Positions 1-7,012 of a stretch of DNA of 18,714 bases are shown here, piece after piece. The DNA lies in contig PXSE01000026.1 of NCBI GenBank assembly GCA_003022905.1, positions 1 to 18,714 on the forward strand, written 5' to 3'. Under the pieces are notes generated by a model. It was not told the origin of the DNA. It saw nothing but the letters and a program-made list of their open reading frames with translations, and ran no database searches. Source of the stretch: Halobacteriales archaeon QS_9_68_42 (lineage in GTDB: Archaea > Halobacteriota > Halobacteria > Halobacteriales > Haloarculaceae). Position 1 is the first letter of the stretch, and every line of letters begins with the position of its first letter. Made by a program: the position numbers and the translations under genes.

Positions 1-1017
1 CGCTGGGAGCCGGTCACCGACGAGTTCGAGGACATCACCTACCACCGCGGCACGGACGTGGGCGCGGTCCGCATTGCCTTCGACCGGCCGGAGGTCCGCA
101 ACGCGTTCCGCCCGGAGACGGTCGACGAGCTGTACACCGCTCTGGACCACGCGAAGCGACAGACCGACATCGGCTGTATCCTTCTGACCGGCAATGGCCC
201 GTCGCCGAAGGACGGCGGCTGGGCGTTCTGCTCGGGCGGCGACCAGCGCATCCGGGGCGAGGCGGGCTACGAGTACGAAGACGGAGAGGCGTCGGAGACG
301 CCTCAAGCAGACGGCGACAGCGAGGAGCAAAGCTCCTCGGGCCGTGCGAGCGAGCGAAGCCCGCGAGCAGAAGCCGTCGACAGCGAGGCGCCACGCGCCT
401 CGGAGAACGCGAGCGGGGAGGGAAGCGACCCGCGAGCGACGACTGACGCCGAGTCCCAGAACGCCCCACGACTCCACGTCCTCGAGGTCCAGCGGCTCAT
501 CCGGCACGTCCCCAAGCCGGTCGTGGCCGTCGTGCCGGGGTGGGCCGTCGGCGGCGGCCACTCGCTACACGTCGTCTGCGACATGACGCTGGCGAGCGAG
601 GAGCACGCGAAGTTCCTCCAGACGGACCCTGACGTCGCCTCCTTCGACGCCGGCTTCGGGTCGGCCTACCTCGCCCGCCAGGTCGGCCACAAGAAGGCAC
701 GCGAGGTGTTCTTTCTCGGGAAGACCTACTCGGCGGCGGAGGCCGTCGAGATGGGGATGGCCAACGAGGCGGTCCCCCACGAGGACCTGGAGGAGACCGC
801 CCTGGAGTGGGCCGAGGCGGTTCTCTCGAAGTCGCCGATGGCGGTCCGGATGCTGAAGTACGCGTTTAATATGGATTCGGACGGCCTGGTCGGCCAGCAG
901 GTGTTCGCCGGCGAGGCGACCCGCCTCGGCTACATGACCGAGGAGGCCCGGGAGGGCCGGCAGGCGTTCAACGAGGGCCGCGAGCCCGACTTCGACGAGT
1001 ACGACTGGTACTACTGA
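1..1017 (+). CDS. menB: 1,4-dihydroxy-2-naphthoyl-CoA synthase (MenB), 5' end cut by window
   Basis: Crotonase-fold enzyme that closes the second ring of the naphthoquinone nucleus (o-succinylbenzoyl-CoA to DHNA-CoA) in cytosolic menaquinone synthesis. The frame is open from base 1, so the true start lies upstream; the GTG at 58 is internal, because the residues before it read as normal MenB. Visible motifs are the early DRPEVRNAFRP segment, the CSGGDQRIRG oxyanion/active-site region (window residues about 77-86), VPGWAVGGGHSLHVVCD, and the MenB-typical FLQTDPDVASFDAGFGSAYLARQVG. An acidic, Ser/Ala-rich stretch of about 50 residues (window residues 96-146) lies between GYEYEDG and the conserved LHVLEVQRLIRH. 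That is the loop that is flexible near the active site in MenB enzymes. The stretch is encoded by a hairpin array annotated separately. menA, menC and menE follow on the same strand. Identification is very secure; the effect of the insert on activity is unknown. Confidence 0.96.
   Translation, partial: RWEPVTDEFEDITYHRGTDVGAVRIAFDRPEVRNAFRPETVDELYTALDHAKRQTDIGCILLTGNGPSPKDGGWAFCSGGDQRIRGEAGYEYEDGEASETPQADGDSEEQSSSGRASERSPRAEAVDSEAPRASENASGEGSDPRATTDAESQNAPRLHVLEVQRLIRHVPKPVVAVVPGWAVGGGHSLHVVCDMTLASEEHAKFLQTDPDVASFDAGFGSAYLARQVGHKKAREVFFLGKTYSAAEAVEMGMANEAVPHEDLEETALEWAEAVLSKSPMAVRMLKYAFNMDSDGLVGQQVFAGEATRLGYMTEEAREGRQAFNEGREPDFDEYDWYY
286..437 (+). repeat. In-frame array of trinucleotide-loop hairpins inside menB
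   Basis: Three perfect inverted repeats are seen: 286-304 (8-bp stem, loop GGA), 321-339 (8-bp stem, loop AAA) and 384-402 (8-bp stem, loop CAC). A further 6-bp pair GACGGC (310-315) / GCCGTC (373-378) encloses the second hairpin. Spacers are AAGCA (305-309) and GACAG (316-320 and again 379-383). Two related units start GACAGCGAGG and end CCCGCGAGC: 316-368 and 379-437. The first hairpin matches the one at 10068-10086 base for base. All of it is read in frame by menB. Confidence 0.85.
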
Positions 1018-1039
1018 CGTGCGTGCGCGCAATCGAACC

Positions 1040-1106
1040 GGGTACGGCGGTCCTGCGGCCGACGCGTTCCGGAGCGGTACCCGGCGGTACCGACCCCACC
1101 GTACCC
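1040..1106. promoter_or_regulatory. Cluster of GTAC-centred palindromic sites
   Basis: Four 8-mers centred on GTAC lie in 67 bp: GGGTACGG (1040-1047), CGGTACCC (1075-1082), the perfect palindrome CGGTACCG (1085-1092) and CCGTACCC (1099-1106). The first and last are exact inverted copies. They sit in the menB-phasin gap upstream of a TATA box, so an operator role is plausible. The binding protein is unknown. Confidence 0.4.
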
Positions 1107-1115
1107 GGACGTTTT

Positions 1116-1170
1116 GGTATTGAGTGTATCTGACCGGTAGTAGATGGTATAGAAGGGTAAAGTTTATATC
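1116..1170 (+). promoter_or_regulatory. Promoter of the phasin-like gene: phased GGTA repeats plus TATA box
   Basis: GGTA occurs at 1116, 1136, 1146 and 1156, that is at 20-, 10- and 10-bp steps, close to one helical turn. A TATA-like AGTTTATATC follows at 1161-1170, about 26-35 nt before the ATG at 1196, which fits a leaderless transcript. The phasing is seen directly; that a regulator or a second basal factor uses it is inference. Confidence 0.6.
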
Positions 1171-1195
1171 CCTCCGTCCCGTCCATTCAGGTACA

Positions 1196-1828
1196 ATGAG
1201 CGAGAACGACTCCCCTGTCAGTGCCGTGTTCGAAGCCCAGCGTAGCGCCGTCGAGCAGACCCACGACGTCGTGACGCGCACCATCGAAGTCCAGCAGGAC
1301 GTGAACGAGCGGTTCGTCGAGACGGTCGACCCCGCGCGTGACGTGACCGAGCGCAGCAACAACCTCGTCCGCACCGGTTTCGAGGCCTACTTCGACGCCA
1401 TCGAGGCCGCCGTCCCCGGCGATCAGGACGTCGTCGCCGACCTCCGCGACACTATCGACGACCAGCTCGACACCCTCGAGGACGGCCAGACCGACGCCTT
1501 CGACGTCCTTGAGGAGAACCTCGAGGACGGCTCCGGCTCCGTCGACGAGCTTCTCGAGGAGTTCCTCGATACCCTCGACGAGCAGATCGACTCCGTCCTC
1601 GAGGCGCATGAGGACCTCGAGGGCCAGACCACCGAGGCCTTAGACCAGCTCGAGGAGGCCGTCGAGGACCTCCAGGACGAGCTCGAAGAACAGAGCGAGG
1701 AGTTCCAAGACCGATTCGAGGACCGCCTCGAGGACCTCCAGGAGCAGATCGAAGACCAGACCGAAACCCTGCAGGACCGCCTCGATGACGTCACCGACTC
1801 CGTCGACGACGCCACCCCCGCCGCGTAA
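1196..1828 (+). CDS. Acidic coiled-coil protein, phasin-like
   Basis: A 210-residue protein starting at ATG 1196, chosen because a TATA box lies at 1161-1170; an in-frame upstream GTG at 1124 would place that box inside the gene. Residues 1-75 (FEAQRSAVEQTHDVVTRTIEVQQDVNERF) resemble the helical phasin fold that coats polyhydroxyalkanoate granules. Residues about 78-205 are a near-continuous Leu/Asp/Glu/Gln heptad coiled coil with no Cys, no signal peptide and no membrane span. It sits between menB and menA on the same strand but has its own promoter. Phasin is a guess from sequence style, not a family match I can confirm. A structural coiled coil or scaffold is the alternative. The gene call itself is secure. 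Confidence 0.8.
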   Translation: MSENDSPVSAVFEAQRSAVEQTHDVVTRTIEVQQDVNERFVETVDPARDVTERSNNLVRTGFEAYFDAIEAAVPGDQDVVADLRDTIDDQLDTLEDGQTDAFDVLEENLEDGSGSVDELLEEFLDTLDEQIDSVLEAHEDLEGQTTEALDQLEEAVEDLQDELEEQSEEFQDRFEDRLEDLQEQIEDQTETLQDRLDDVTDSVDDATPAA

Positions 1829-1956
1829 CTGGCCAACTCGTCCTTCTTTCGCCGCCACGCAACGAGCGGCGGCACTGCGCCCGTCCGCGGGACCGCCGTT
1901 TCCCCGGCCTCACCGTTTCCCCCGGTCTTTTGGGAGTGCCGTCCCGAGAGCCGACA

Positions 1957-2889
1957 ATGACGGAGACGGGTTCGCGGACCCGGGCGTGGATGATGGCGGC
2001 CCGGCCACAGACGCTGCCGGCCGGCAGCGCTCCCGTCGTCGTGGGGACCGGGCTGGCGGTCCACGACGGCGTGTTCGCGCCGCTGGCGGCGCTTTTCGCG
2101 CTCGTCGGCGCGCTGCTGTTGCAGATCGGAACCAACTTCGCCAACGACTACTACGACGCGGTCCGAGGGGCCGACACCGACGACCGCGAGGGGTTCACCC
2201 GCGTGACCGCCGGCGGCCTCATCGAACCCGAGGCAGTCCGGCGCGCGATGGTCGGCACGTTCGGGCTGGCGGTTCTGGTCGGGGTCTACCTCGTCTACGT
2301 CGGCGGCCTCCCGATTCTCGTCGTCGGCCTCGCCTCGGTGGCCGCCGGGGTCACTTACACCGGCGGGCCGCTACCGTACGGCTACCGCGGCCTCGGCGAC
2401 CTGTTCGTGTTCGTCTTCTTCGGCCTCGTGGCCGTCGCCGGCACCTACTACGTCCAGGCGGTGACGACGCCGCTCCCGCTCGGGGTTCCGGCGGGGACGG
2501 TCCCGGCGGCGGCCGTCGTCGCGGGCCTGCCCGCGGCCGGCCTCTCGACGGCCATCCTCGTGGTGAATAATATCCGCGACCGGGAGACCGACGCCGCGGC
2601 CGGCAAGCGGACGCTCGCGGTCATCCTCGGCTACCGGGCCAGTCGCCTCGAGTGGACCGCACTCGTCGGGATGGCCTACGTCGCCCCGGTCGTCTTCTGG
2701 CTGGACGGCTACGCGCCGACGGTGCTGTCGCCGCTTTTGACGGCGCCGCTTGCGGCCAGCCTCGGGGAGACCGTCTGGACCCGGACCGGCGGCGAGGCGC
2801 TGAACCCCGCTCTCGAGCGGACCGGGAAACTGCTCTTTGCGCACTCGGTGCTGTTCGCCGCCGGGTTCGCGCTACCCGCCCTGCTATGA
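1957..2889 (+). CDS. menA: 1,4-dihydroxy-2-naphthoate polyprenyltransferase (MenA)
   Basis: UbiA-family membrane enzyme that attaches the polyprenyl tail to DHNA, giving demethylmenaquinone. The 310-residue protein starts at ATG 1957; nine more in-frame codons back to a GTG at 1930 look like non-coding sequence. The first Asp-rich motif NDYYDAVRGADTD lies at residues 63-75 and the second, NNIRDRETDAAAGKR, at 204-218; both bind the Mg-diphosphate of the prenyl donor. The remainder is a run of about eight to nine hydrophobic segments, including residues 42-58, 101-118, 147-165 and 184-203. The ATG of menC overlaps the stop as ATGA, so the two are probably translationally coupled. A weak T-rich box (about 1925-1934) precedes the start. 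Confidence 0.95.
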   Translation: MTETGSRTRAWMMAARPQTLPAGSAPVVVGTGLAVHDGVFAPLAALFALVGALLLQIGTNFANDYYDAVRGADTDDREGFTRVTAGGLIEPEAVRRAMVGTFGLAVLVGVYLVYVGGLPILVVGLASVAAGVTYTGGPLPYGYRGLGDLFVFVFFGLVAVAGTYYVQAVTTPLPLGVPAGTVPAAAVVAGLPAAGLSTAILVVNNIRDRETDAAAGKRTLAVILGYRASRLEWTALVGMAYVAPVVFWLDGYAPTVLSPLLTAPLAASLGETVWTRTGGEALNPALERTGKLLFAHSVLFAAGFALPALL

Positions 2890-3890
2890 GAACCGAACGC
2901 TTCTCATTGCCGCTTGCCCGGCCGCTGGAGACGGCTGCCGGCACCATCGACGCCCGGGAAGGATTCCTCGTCCGCGCGACGGTCGGCGGCCGGGAGGGCC
3001 TCGGCGAGGCAACGCCGCTATCCGGGTGGACTGAATCCATCGAGGACTGTGCGGTGGCCCTGGAGGACGTCGACGACCCGGTCGCGGCCCTCGAGCGCGG
3101 CGCGCTCGACGACAGCCCGGCCGCCAGACACGGCGTCTCGCTGGCGGTGCTGGACGCCCGGGCGCGCCGCGACGGCGTGCCGCTATATCGGCACCTGGGC
3201 GGCCGGCCCGGACGCGAGCGGGTGCCGGTCAACGCCACGGTGGGCGACGGCGACCCCGAGGCGACAGCCGCCGCCGTCGCCGAGGCCGGCGCCGAGGGCT
3301 ACCCCGCGGTCAAGCTCAAGGTCGGCGCCGGGTCGCTCGGGCGGGACCTCGACCGCCTCGATGCGGTCCGGGCGCGGTGTCCCGCAGTGGAGTTGCGGGC
3401 CGACGCCAACGGCGCCTGGGACGAGCCGACCGCCGAGCGCGCACTCGCGCGGTTCAACGCGTTCGACGTCGCGTTCGTCGAGCAACCGCTGCCGGCGGCG
3501 GACCTCGCGGGCCACGCCGCGCTCTCGGGCGGCGAGGTGGGCGTCGCCCTCGACGAGGGCCTCCTCGAGCACGGCGTCGAGGCAGTCGTGGAGGGCGGTG
3601 CGGCCGACGTCGTCGTCTGCAAGCCGATGGCACTCGGCGGCCTCGACCGCGCCCGGGCGGCGGCCGGAACCGCCCGCGATGCCGGCTGTTCGGCGGTCGT
3701 CACCACGACGATAGACGGCGCGGTGGCCCGGGCCGGGGCGGTCCACCTCGCGGCCTCGCTGCCCGGGGGGCCGGCCTGTGGGCTGGCGACGGGTGGCCGC
3801 CTCGCCGCCGACCTCCGTGAGGGAGTCGCGCCCGTCGCCGACGGGACGGTCGCTGTTCCGCAGGGAAAAGGCAATATCCCTCCACCCTGA
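2886..3890 (+). CDS. menC: o-Succinylbenzoate synthase (MenC)
   Basis: Enolase-superfamily enzyme that dehydrates SHCHC to o-succinylbenzoate. The 334-residue protein starts at ATG 2886, which overlaps the menA stop. Expected catalytic positions are all visible: the KLK pair K143/K145, metal ligands D173 (RADAN), E199 (VEQPL) and D223 (ALDEG), and the general acid/base Lys K246 (CKPMALGG). The N-terminal capping domain spans residues 1-110 and the barrel about 113-315. The superfamily also holds muconate-lactonizing and dipeptide epimerase enzymes. The position between menA and menE makes MenC the clear choice. Confidence 0.93.
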   Translation: MRTERFSLPLARPLETAAGTIDAREGFLVRATVGGREGLGEATPLSGWTESIEDCAVALEDVDDPVAALERGALDDSPAARHGVSLAVLDARARRDGVPLYRHLGGRPGRERVPVNATVGDGDPEATAAAVAEAGAEGYPAVKLKVGAGSLGRDLDRLDAVRARCPAVELRADANGAWDEPTAERALARFNAFDVAFVEQPLPAADLAGHAALSGGEVGVALDEGLLEHGVEAVVEGGAADVVVCKPMALGGLDRARAAAGTARDAGCSAVVTTTIDGAVARAGAVHLAASLPGGPACGLATGGRLAADLREGVAPVADGTVAVPQGKGNIPPP

Positions 3891-3904
3891 ACGGTTCAGA
3901 GACG

Positions 3905-5410
3905 ATGCGCGACTGGCTGGCCATCCGGGCCGAGGCGACCCCGGAGTCGACGGCGCTGGCGGCGGCGGGGGACGTCGAGACGGCGTCGAGTTACGCCGAC
4001 CTCGACCGACAGGTCGAGGTGCTGGCCGGTCGGCTCGCGGCCCGGGACGTCGGCGTCGATGACGCGGTGGCAGTCGCCTCGCCCACCAGGGCCGAGTTCA
4101 TCGAGTTGGTCCACGCCACCCAGCGCCTCGGGGCGACGCTGGTGCCGCTGGACCCCCGACTGACCGCCGCCGAGTTCGAGACCCGTCTGGAGCGGGTGCG
4201 CCCGCGTGCGACGGTCTGTTCGGGCGACTCCGAGGCGGCCGTCGTGGCGGCCGCTGACGCCCCGGTCCTGTCGCTCGACGCCCCGTCGGCCGGCGCCGAG
4301 CGGCTGGCCGAGGTCGACCCGGAGCCGTTCGACCTGCCGGAGTGGACGGCCGACGAGCCGCTGGTCGTGATGTTCACCTCCGGGACCACCGGCAACCCGA
4401 AGGGGGTCGTGCTCACGCTGGCGAACGTGCTGGCCAGCGCGACGGCCTCGGCGTTCCGGCTCGGACTCCTCCCCGACGACTGCTGGCACGTCACCCTCCC
4501 GATGCACCACATGGGCGGGCTGGCGCCGGTCTACCGGTCGGTTCTCTACGGGACGGCGCTGTCCGTCCAGCGGGGGTTCGACCCCGGGGAGACGCTGGCG
4601 GCGCTCCGGGCGGCCGACGCCACCTGCCTCTCCGTGGTGCCGACCATGCTCGAGCGACTGCTTGCGGCCGGCCGGATGCCCGACCTCCGGTTCGTCCTCG
4701 TCGGCGGGGCGCCCTGTCCAGCCGACCTGGTAGAGCGCGCCCACGACCGGGCCGTCCCGGTCGCGCCCACCTACGGGATGACCGAGACGGCCTCCCAGAT
4801 AGCGACCGCCCGTCCCGGGGCCGCCGCCGAGCACCCCGAGTCGGTCGGCCACCCGCTGATGTTCGCGGAACTATCTGTCGTCGACGAGGCGGGCGCCCCC
4901 TGCGACCCCGGCGAGACCGGCGAACTCGTCGTCAGCGGGGCCGTGGTGACGCCGGGCTATCTCGACGACGCGGCGACGGCCGAAGCCGTCTTCAACGGCG
5001 GCCTCAGGACCGGCGACCGGGGCTACCGCGACGAGGCCGGCCGCCTCCACGTCGAGGGCCGAATCGACGACACCGTCGTCACCGGCGGCGAGAACGTCGA
5101 CCCGACGGAGGTGGCCGATGCCCTCCGGAGCCACGCGGCCGTCGCCGACTGTGCAGTCGTCGGCCTCCCCGACGAGGAGTGGGGCCAGCGGGTGGCCGCG
5201 CTGGCCGTCCTCGACGGCGAGGCGACGGCCGACGACCTGCGTGCCCACTGCCGGGACCGACTGGCCGACTACAAGCGCCCGCGGACGGTCGGGTTCGCGG
5301 CGGAACTCCCGCGGACGGCCTCGGGCACCGCCGACCGCGGGGCGGTCCGACGACTGCTCGGGGGGACGGACACCGAGGGCGGGTCGAACTTAACCGACGC
5401 CGACCCGTAG
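3905..5410 (+). CDS. menE: o-Succinylbenzoate-CoA ligase (MenE)
   Basis: ANL-superfamily adenylate-forming enzyme that activates o-succinylbenzoate with ATP and CoA. It has 501 residues and starts at ATG 3905, 14 nt after menC. The ATP-binding loop FTSGTTGNPKG is at residues 157-167, YGMTETASQ near 290, TGDRGY near 369, and VTGGENVDPTEVADAL near 394. The C-terminal lid carries DYKRPR and LPRTASGTADR. In that last motif the usual catalytic Lys (SGK) is Thr475, which is unusual for a ligase; see findings. With menA and menC it forms a tight run on one strand. The function call rests on both family and context. Confidence 0.93.
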   Translation: MRDWLAIRAEATPESTALAAAGDVETASSYADLDRQVEVLAGRLAARDVGVDDAVAVASPTRAEFIELVHATQRLGATLVPLDPRLTAAEFETRLERVRPRATVCSGDSEAAVVAAADAPVLSLDAPSAGAERLAEVDPEPFDLPEWTADEPLVVMFTSGTTGNPKGVVLTLANVLASATASAFRLGLLPDDCWHVTLPMHHMGGLAPVYRSVLYGTALSVQRGFDPGETLAALRAADATCLSVVPTMLERLLAAGRMPDLRFVLVGGAPCPADLVERAHDRAVPVAPTYGMTETASQIATARPGAAAEHPESVGHPLMFAELSVVDEAGAPCDPGETGELVVSGAVVTPGYLDDAATAEAVFNGGLRTGDRGYRDEAGRLHVEGRIDDTVVTGGENVDPTEVADALRSHAAVADCAVVGLPDEEWGQRVAALAVLDGEATADDLRAHCRDRLADYKRPRTVGFAAELPRTASGTADRGAVRRLLGGTDTEGGSNLTDADP

Positions 5411-5418
5411 GCCGGGGC

Positions 5419-6165
5419 GTGTGTACCCTTATCGTGGCCTGGCGAGCCTTCGAGGCGGCCCCGGTCTGTGTGGCGGCCAACCGTGACGAGCGGTTCGGTC
5501 GGCCGTCGTCGGCGCCGTCGATCCGCGGCTCGGACCCGCGGTTCCTGGCGCCCCGCGACGAGCGCGCCGGCGGAACGTGGATCGGCTACAATGAGGCGGG
5601 CGTCCTCGTCGCTGTGACCAACCGCTGGACGGCCGGCGAGGGCGACCGCTCGAGGGGGCTTCTCGTAACCGACGCCCTTGAGGAGCGGACCGCGACGGCC
5701 GCCGTCGAGCGTGTCGAGGCCGAGCTCGCCGCCCGCGAGTACGCCCCCTTCCACCTCGTCGCCGCCGACGCGTCCGACTGCCTGCTCGTCGAGAATGGCG
5801 GCGGCGAGGCGCTCGAGGGCCACCGGACGCGGGCGCTCTCGCCCGGCGTCCACGTCGTCGTCAACGTCGGCGCCAACGGCGAGTGGTTCGTGCCGGCGGC
5901 CCGTCCCGAGGCCGGCCGGCGGCAGGCCGGGAACGCCGAACGGCTGGTCGCGGCGCTGGAACCGACAGACGGCGAGGGCGCCGCCGACTGGACCCGGCGG
6001 GCCGGCGAGGTGCTCGGCGACCACGAGTTCGGCGTCTGCGTCCACGCCGAGGGGTTCGGCACCCGCTCGTCGTCGCTGGTCCGACTCGGCACCGAGCGGG
6101 CCTTCGAGTTCGCGGACGGACCGCCCTGCAGGACGCCCTACGAGCGGGTCGACGACAGACTTTAA
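5419..6165 (+). CDS. NRDE/TANGO2-family protein
   Basis: A 248-residue protein starting at GTG 5419, so the mature N-terminus reads M-C-T-L-I. The family (TANGO2, DUF833, 'NRDE') is defined by the N-terminal Cys and the AANRDER motif, both present (Cys2; NRDER near residue 22), followed by GGTWIGYNEAGVLVAVTNRW. The fold resembles Ntn hydrolases and Cys2 could act as an N-terminal nucleophile, but the biochemical role is not settled; in eukaryotes it is linked to lipid and haem trafficking. Cytosolic, with no signal peptide. It starts 9 nt after menE and could ride on that transcript. Its stop codon lies inside the TATA box of the next gene. Confidence 0.88.
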   Translation: MCTLIVAWRAFEAAPVCVAANRDERFGRPSSAPSIRGSDPRFLAPRDERAGGTWIGYNEAGVLVAVTNRWTAGEGDRSRGLLVTDALEERTATAAVERVEAELAAREYAPFHLVAADASDCLLVENGGGEALEGHRTRALSPGVHVVVNVGANGEWFVPAARPEAGRRQAGNAERLVAALEPTDGEGAADWTRRAGEVLGDHEFGVCVHAEGFGTRSSSLVRLGTERAFEFADGPPCRTPYERVDDRL

Positions 6166-6167
6166 AC
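6160..6167 (+). promoter_or_regulatory. TATA box for the winged-helix gene
   Basis: CTTTAAAC lies 25-32 nt before the ATG at 6192. It overlaps the stop codon (6163-6165) of the preceding gene and implies a leaderless transcript. Confidence 0.65.
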
Positions 6168-6191
6168 CGCCGGCCGGCCGAGTAGGACGTA

Positions 6192-6545
6192 ATGAGCACC
6201 ACCGTCGAGGAGGACCTCTCCGACGTCGAGCGCGAAGGGCTGCAGCTGATCCGGGAGACCGGTGGCATCCACCAGAGCGAGTTCTGGAAGGAGCTGGACG
6301 TCGACTCCCGGAAGGGAAGCCGCATCATCGACAAACTCGAGGAACTGGGCCTCGTCGAGCGCGAGGAGACGGTGTACGATGGCCACAACACCTACCTCGT
6401 CGCGCCCGTCCGGGACCCCCGCGACCTCGATTTCTCGCTGCTCATGGCCGGGGACATGCTCTCGCCGTTCGTCGGCGACGAAGAGATCGATCCCCAGAGC
6501 GACGCCTTCTCGCAGTGGGTCATGAGCCTCGCCTACGAGGATTGA
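6192..6545 (+). CDS. Small winged-helix DNA-binding protein
   Basis: A 117-residue protein beginning at ATG 6192, 28 nt after a TATA box. Residues 10-60 (LSDVEREGLQLIRETGGIHQSEFWKELDVDSRKGSRIIDKLEELGLVEREE) form a MarR/Lrp-like winged helix, with the recognition helix at about 40-53. The wing YDGHNTYLVAP follows, then a short acidic tail with no obvious ligand domain. Likely a cytosolic regulator of unknown targets. The stop TGA lies within the TTGAC end of the adjacent IS-like element (from 6541), so the last residues may derive from the insertion. Family membership is clear; specificity is not. Confidence 0.85.
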   Translation: MSTTVEEDLSDVEREGLQLIRETGGIHQSEFWKELDVDSRKGSRIIDKLEELGLVEREETVYDGHNTYLVAPVRDPRDLDFSLLMAGDMLSPFVGDEEIDPQSDAFSQWVMSLAYED

Positions 6546-6604
6546 CTTCCTCCCCGGCGTTCAGGCCGGGGTTTCCCCGCGCTCGGGGTCGGGGCGGTCC
6601 CGAC
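6546..6604 (-). repeat. Right-end hairpins of the tnpB-type element
   Basis: Three adjacent inverted repeats: CCCCGGC/GCCGGGG (6552-6571, 6-nt loop), CCCCG/CGGGG (6575-6588) and GTCGGG/CCCGAC (6588-6604). In tnpB elements the right end both guides excision and encodes the 3' part of the guide RNA, so this may be a fossil of that RNA. Confidence 0.5.
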
Positions 6605-6605
6605 A

Positions 6606-6905
6606 TCGACGGAGGCAAGATTCCGCCGCATGGGCGTACTCCGGTTTGTGCTCGGTACTTCGGCCCTTTGCAGGGTGTGGCGTGTTGCACGTCCCGGCAG
6701 GGACGCGGTATCCGCTCGCACAGCGCCCGATACCGCATCGGGCGACCGGCCGCCATTTGACGGCGGCCGGACACGGGCCGTGCCATCGGCCTGCCTGCCC
6801 TTTCTGTGGTTCGAGAGACGGAGTCTCTCGTCATCACGAAAGACGCCTCGCGTCTTTCGAACGACCCAGGGGCAGGGGTACTGTGAGCGCCGGGTGGCGC
6901 GTCTC
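6606..6905 (-). pseudogene. Remnant of tnpB C-terminal region
   Basis: The minus strand holds scattered matches, in several frames, to the end of a haloarchaeal TnpB (RNA-guided nuclease of IS200/IS605 elements). TGCCCCTG near 6861-6872 could be the second half of the zinc finger (C-P-C-G). At 6772-6798 it reads AGRPMARPV, like the RPMARPV found after the zinc finger in one haloarchaeal TnpB group. Near 6606-6650 it reads TNRSTPMRRNLASVDVG, like the family's tail. These pieces are separated by frameshifts and by a hairpin pair at 6812-6859. The RuvC catalytic part is absent. The assignment rests on my memory of the family and needs a search. Confidence 0.42.
6812..6859. repeat. Hairpin pair with 3-nt loops inside the tnpB remnant
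   Basis: CGAGAGAC-GGA-GTCTCTCG (6812-6830) and CGAAAGACGC-CTC-GCGTCTTTCG (6837-6859) are perfect, with 8- and 10-bp stems and a TCATCA spacer. The pair is bracketed by GTTCG (6809-6813) and CGAAC (6858-6862), as if inserted into an older palindrome. The GGA loop matches the other arrays in the window. Confidence 0.8.
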
Positions 6906-7012
6906 GGCGGGAAGGACCCCAGTATTTCCGGATTAGTTTCGGCGATTGAGTTACCGGACGTTCGACCTCGCCCGGCATAAATCCGTGGCAAGTGGAGTGA
7001 AAGTGAACGCGA

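Noticed and set aside
35..469. Long frames opposite and alongside real genes (for example minus 35-469, plus 4342-5418, minus 3896-4852)
   Set aside because: They are Arg/Pro/Gly-rich shadow frames typical of high-GC DNA and are antisense or frame-shifted to secure genes.
6541..6780. RNase P or SRP RNA, because of many stems
   Set aside because: The conserved core sequences of either RNA are absent, and the hairpins and terminus fit a tnpB-type right end better.
6800..6870. tRNA gene suggested by the GGTTCGA motif
   Set aside because: No acceptor stem, D-arm or anticodon arm can be drawn; the motif is the base of the inserted hairpin pair.
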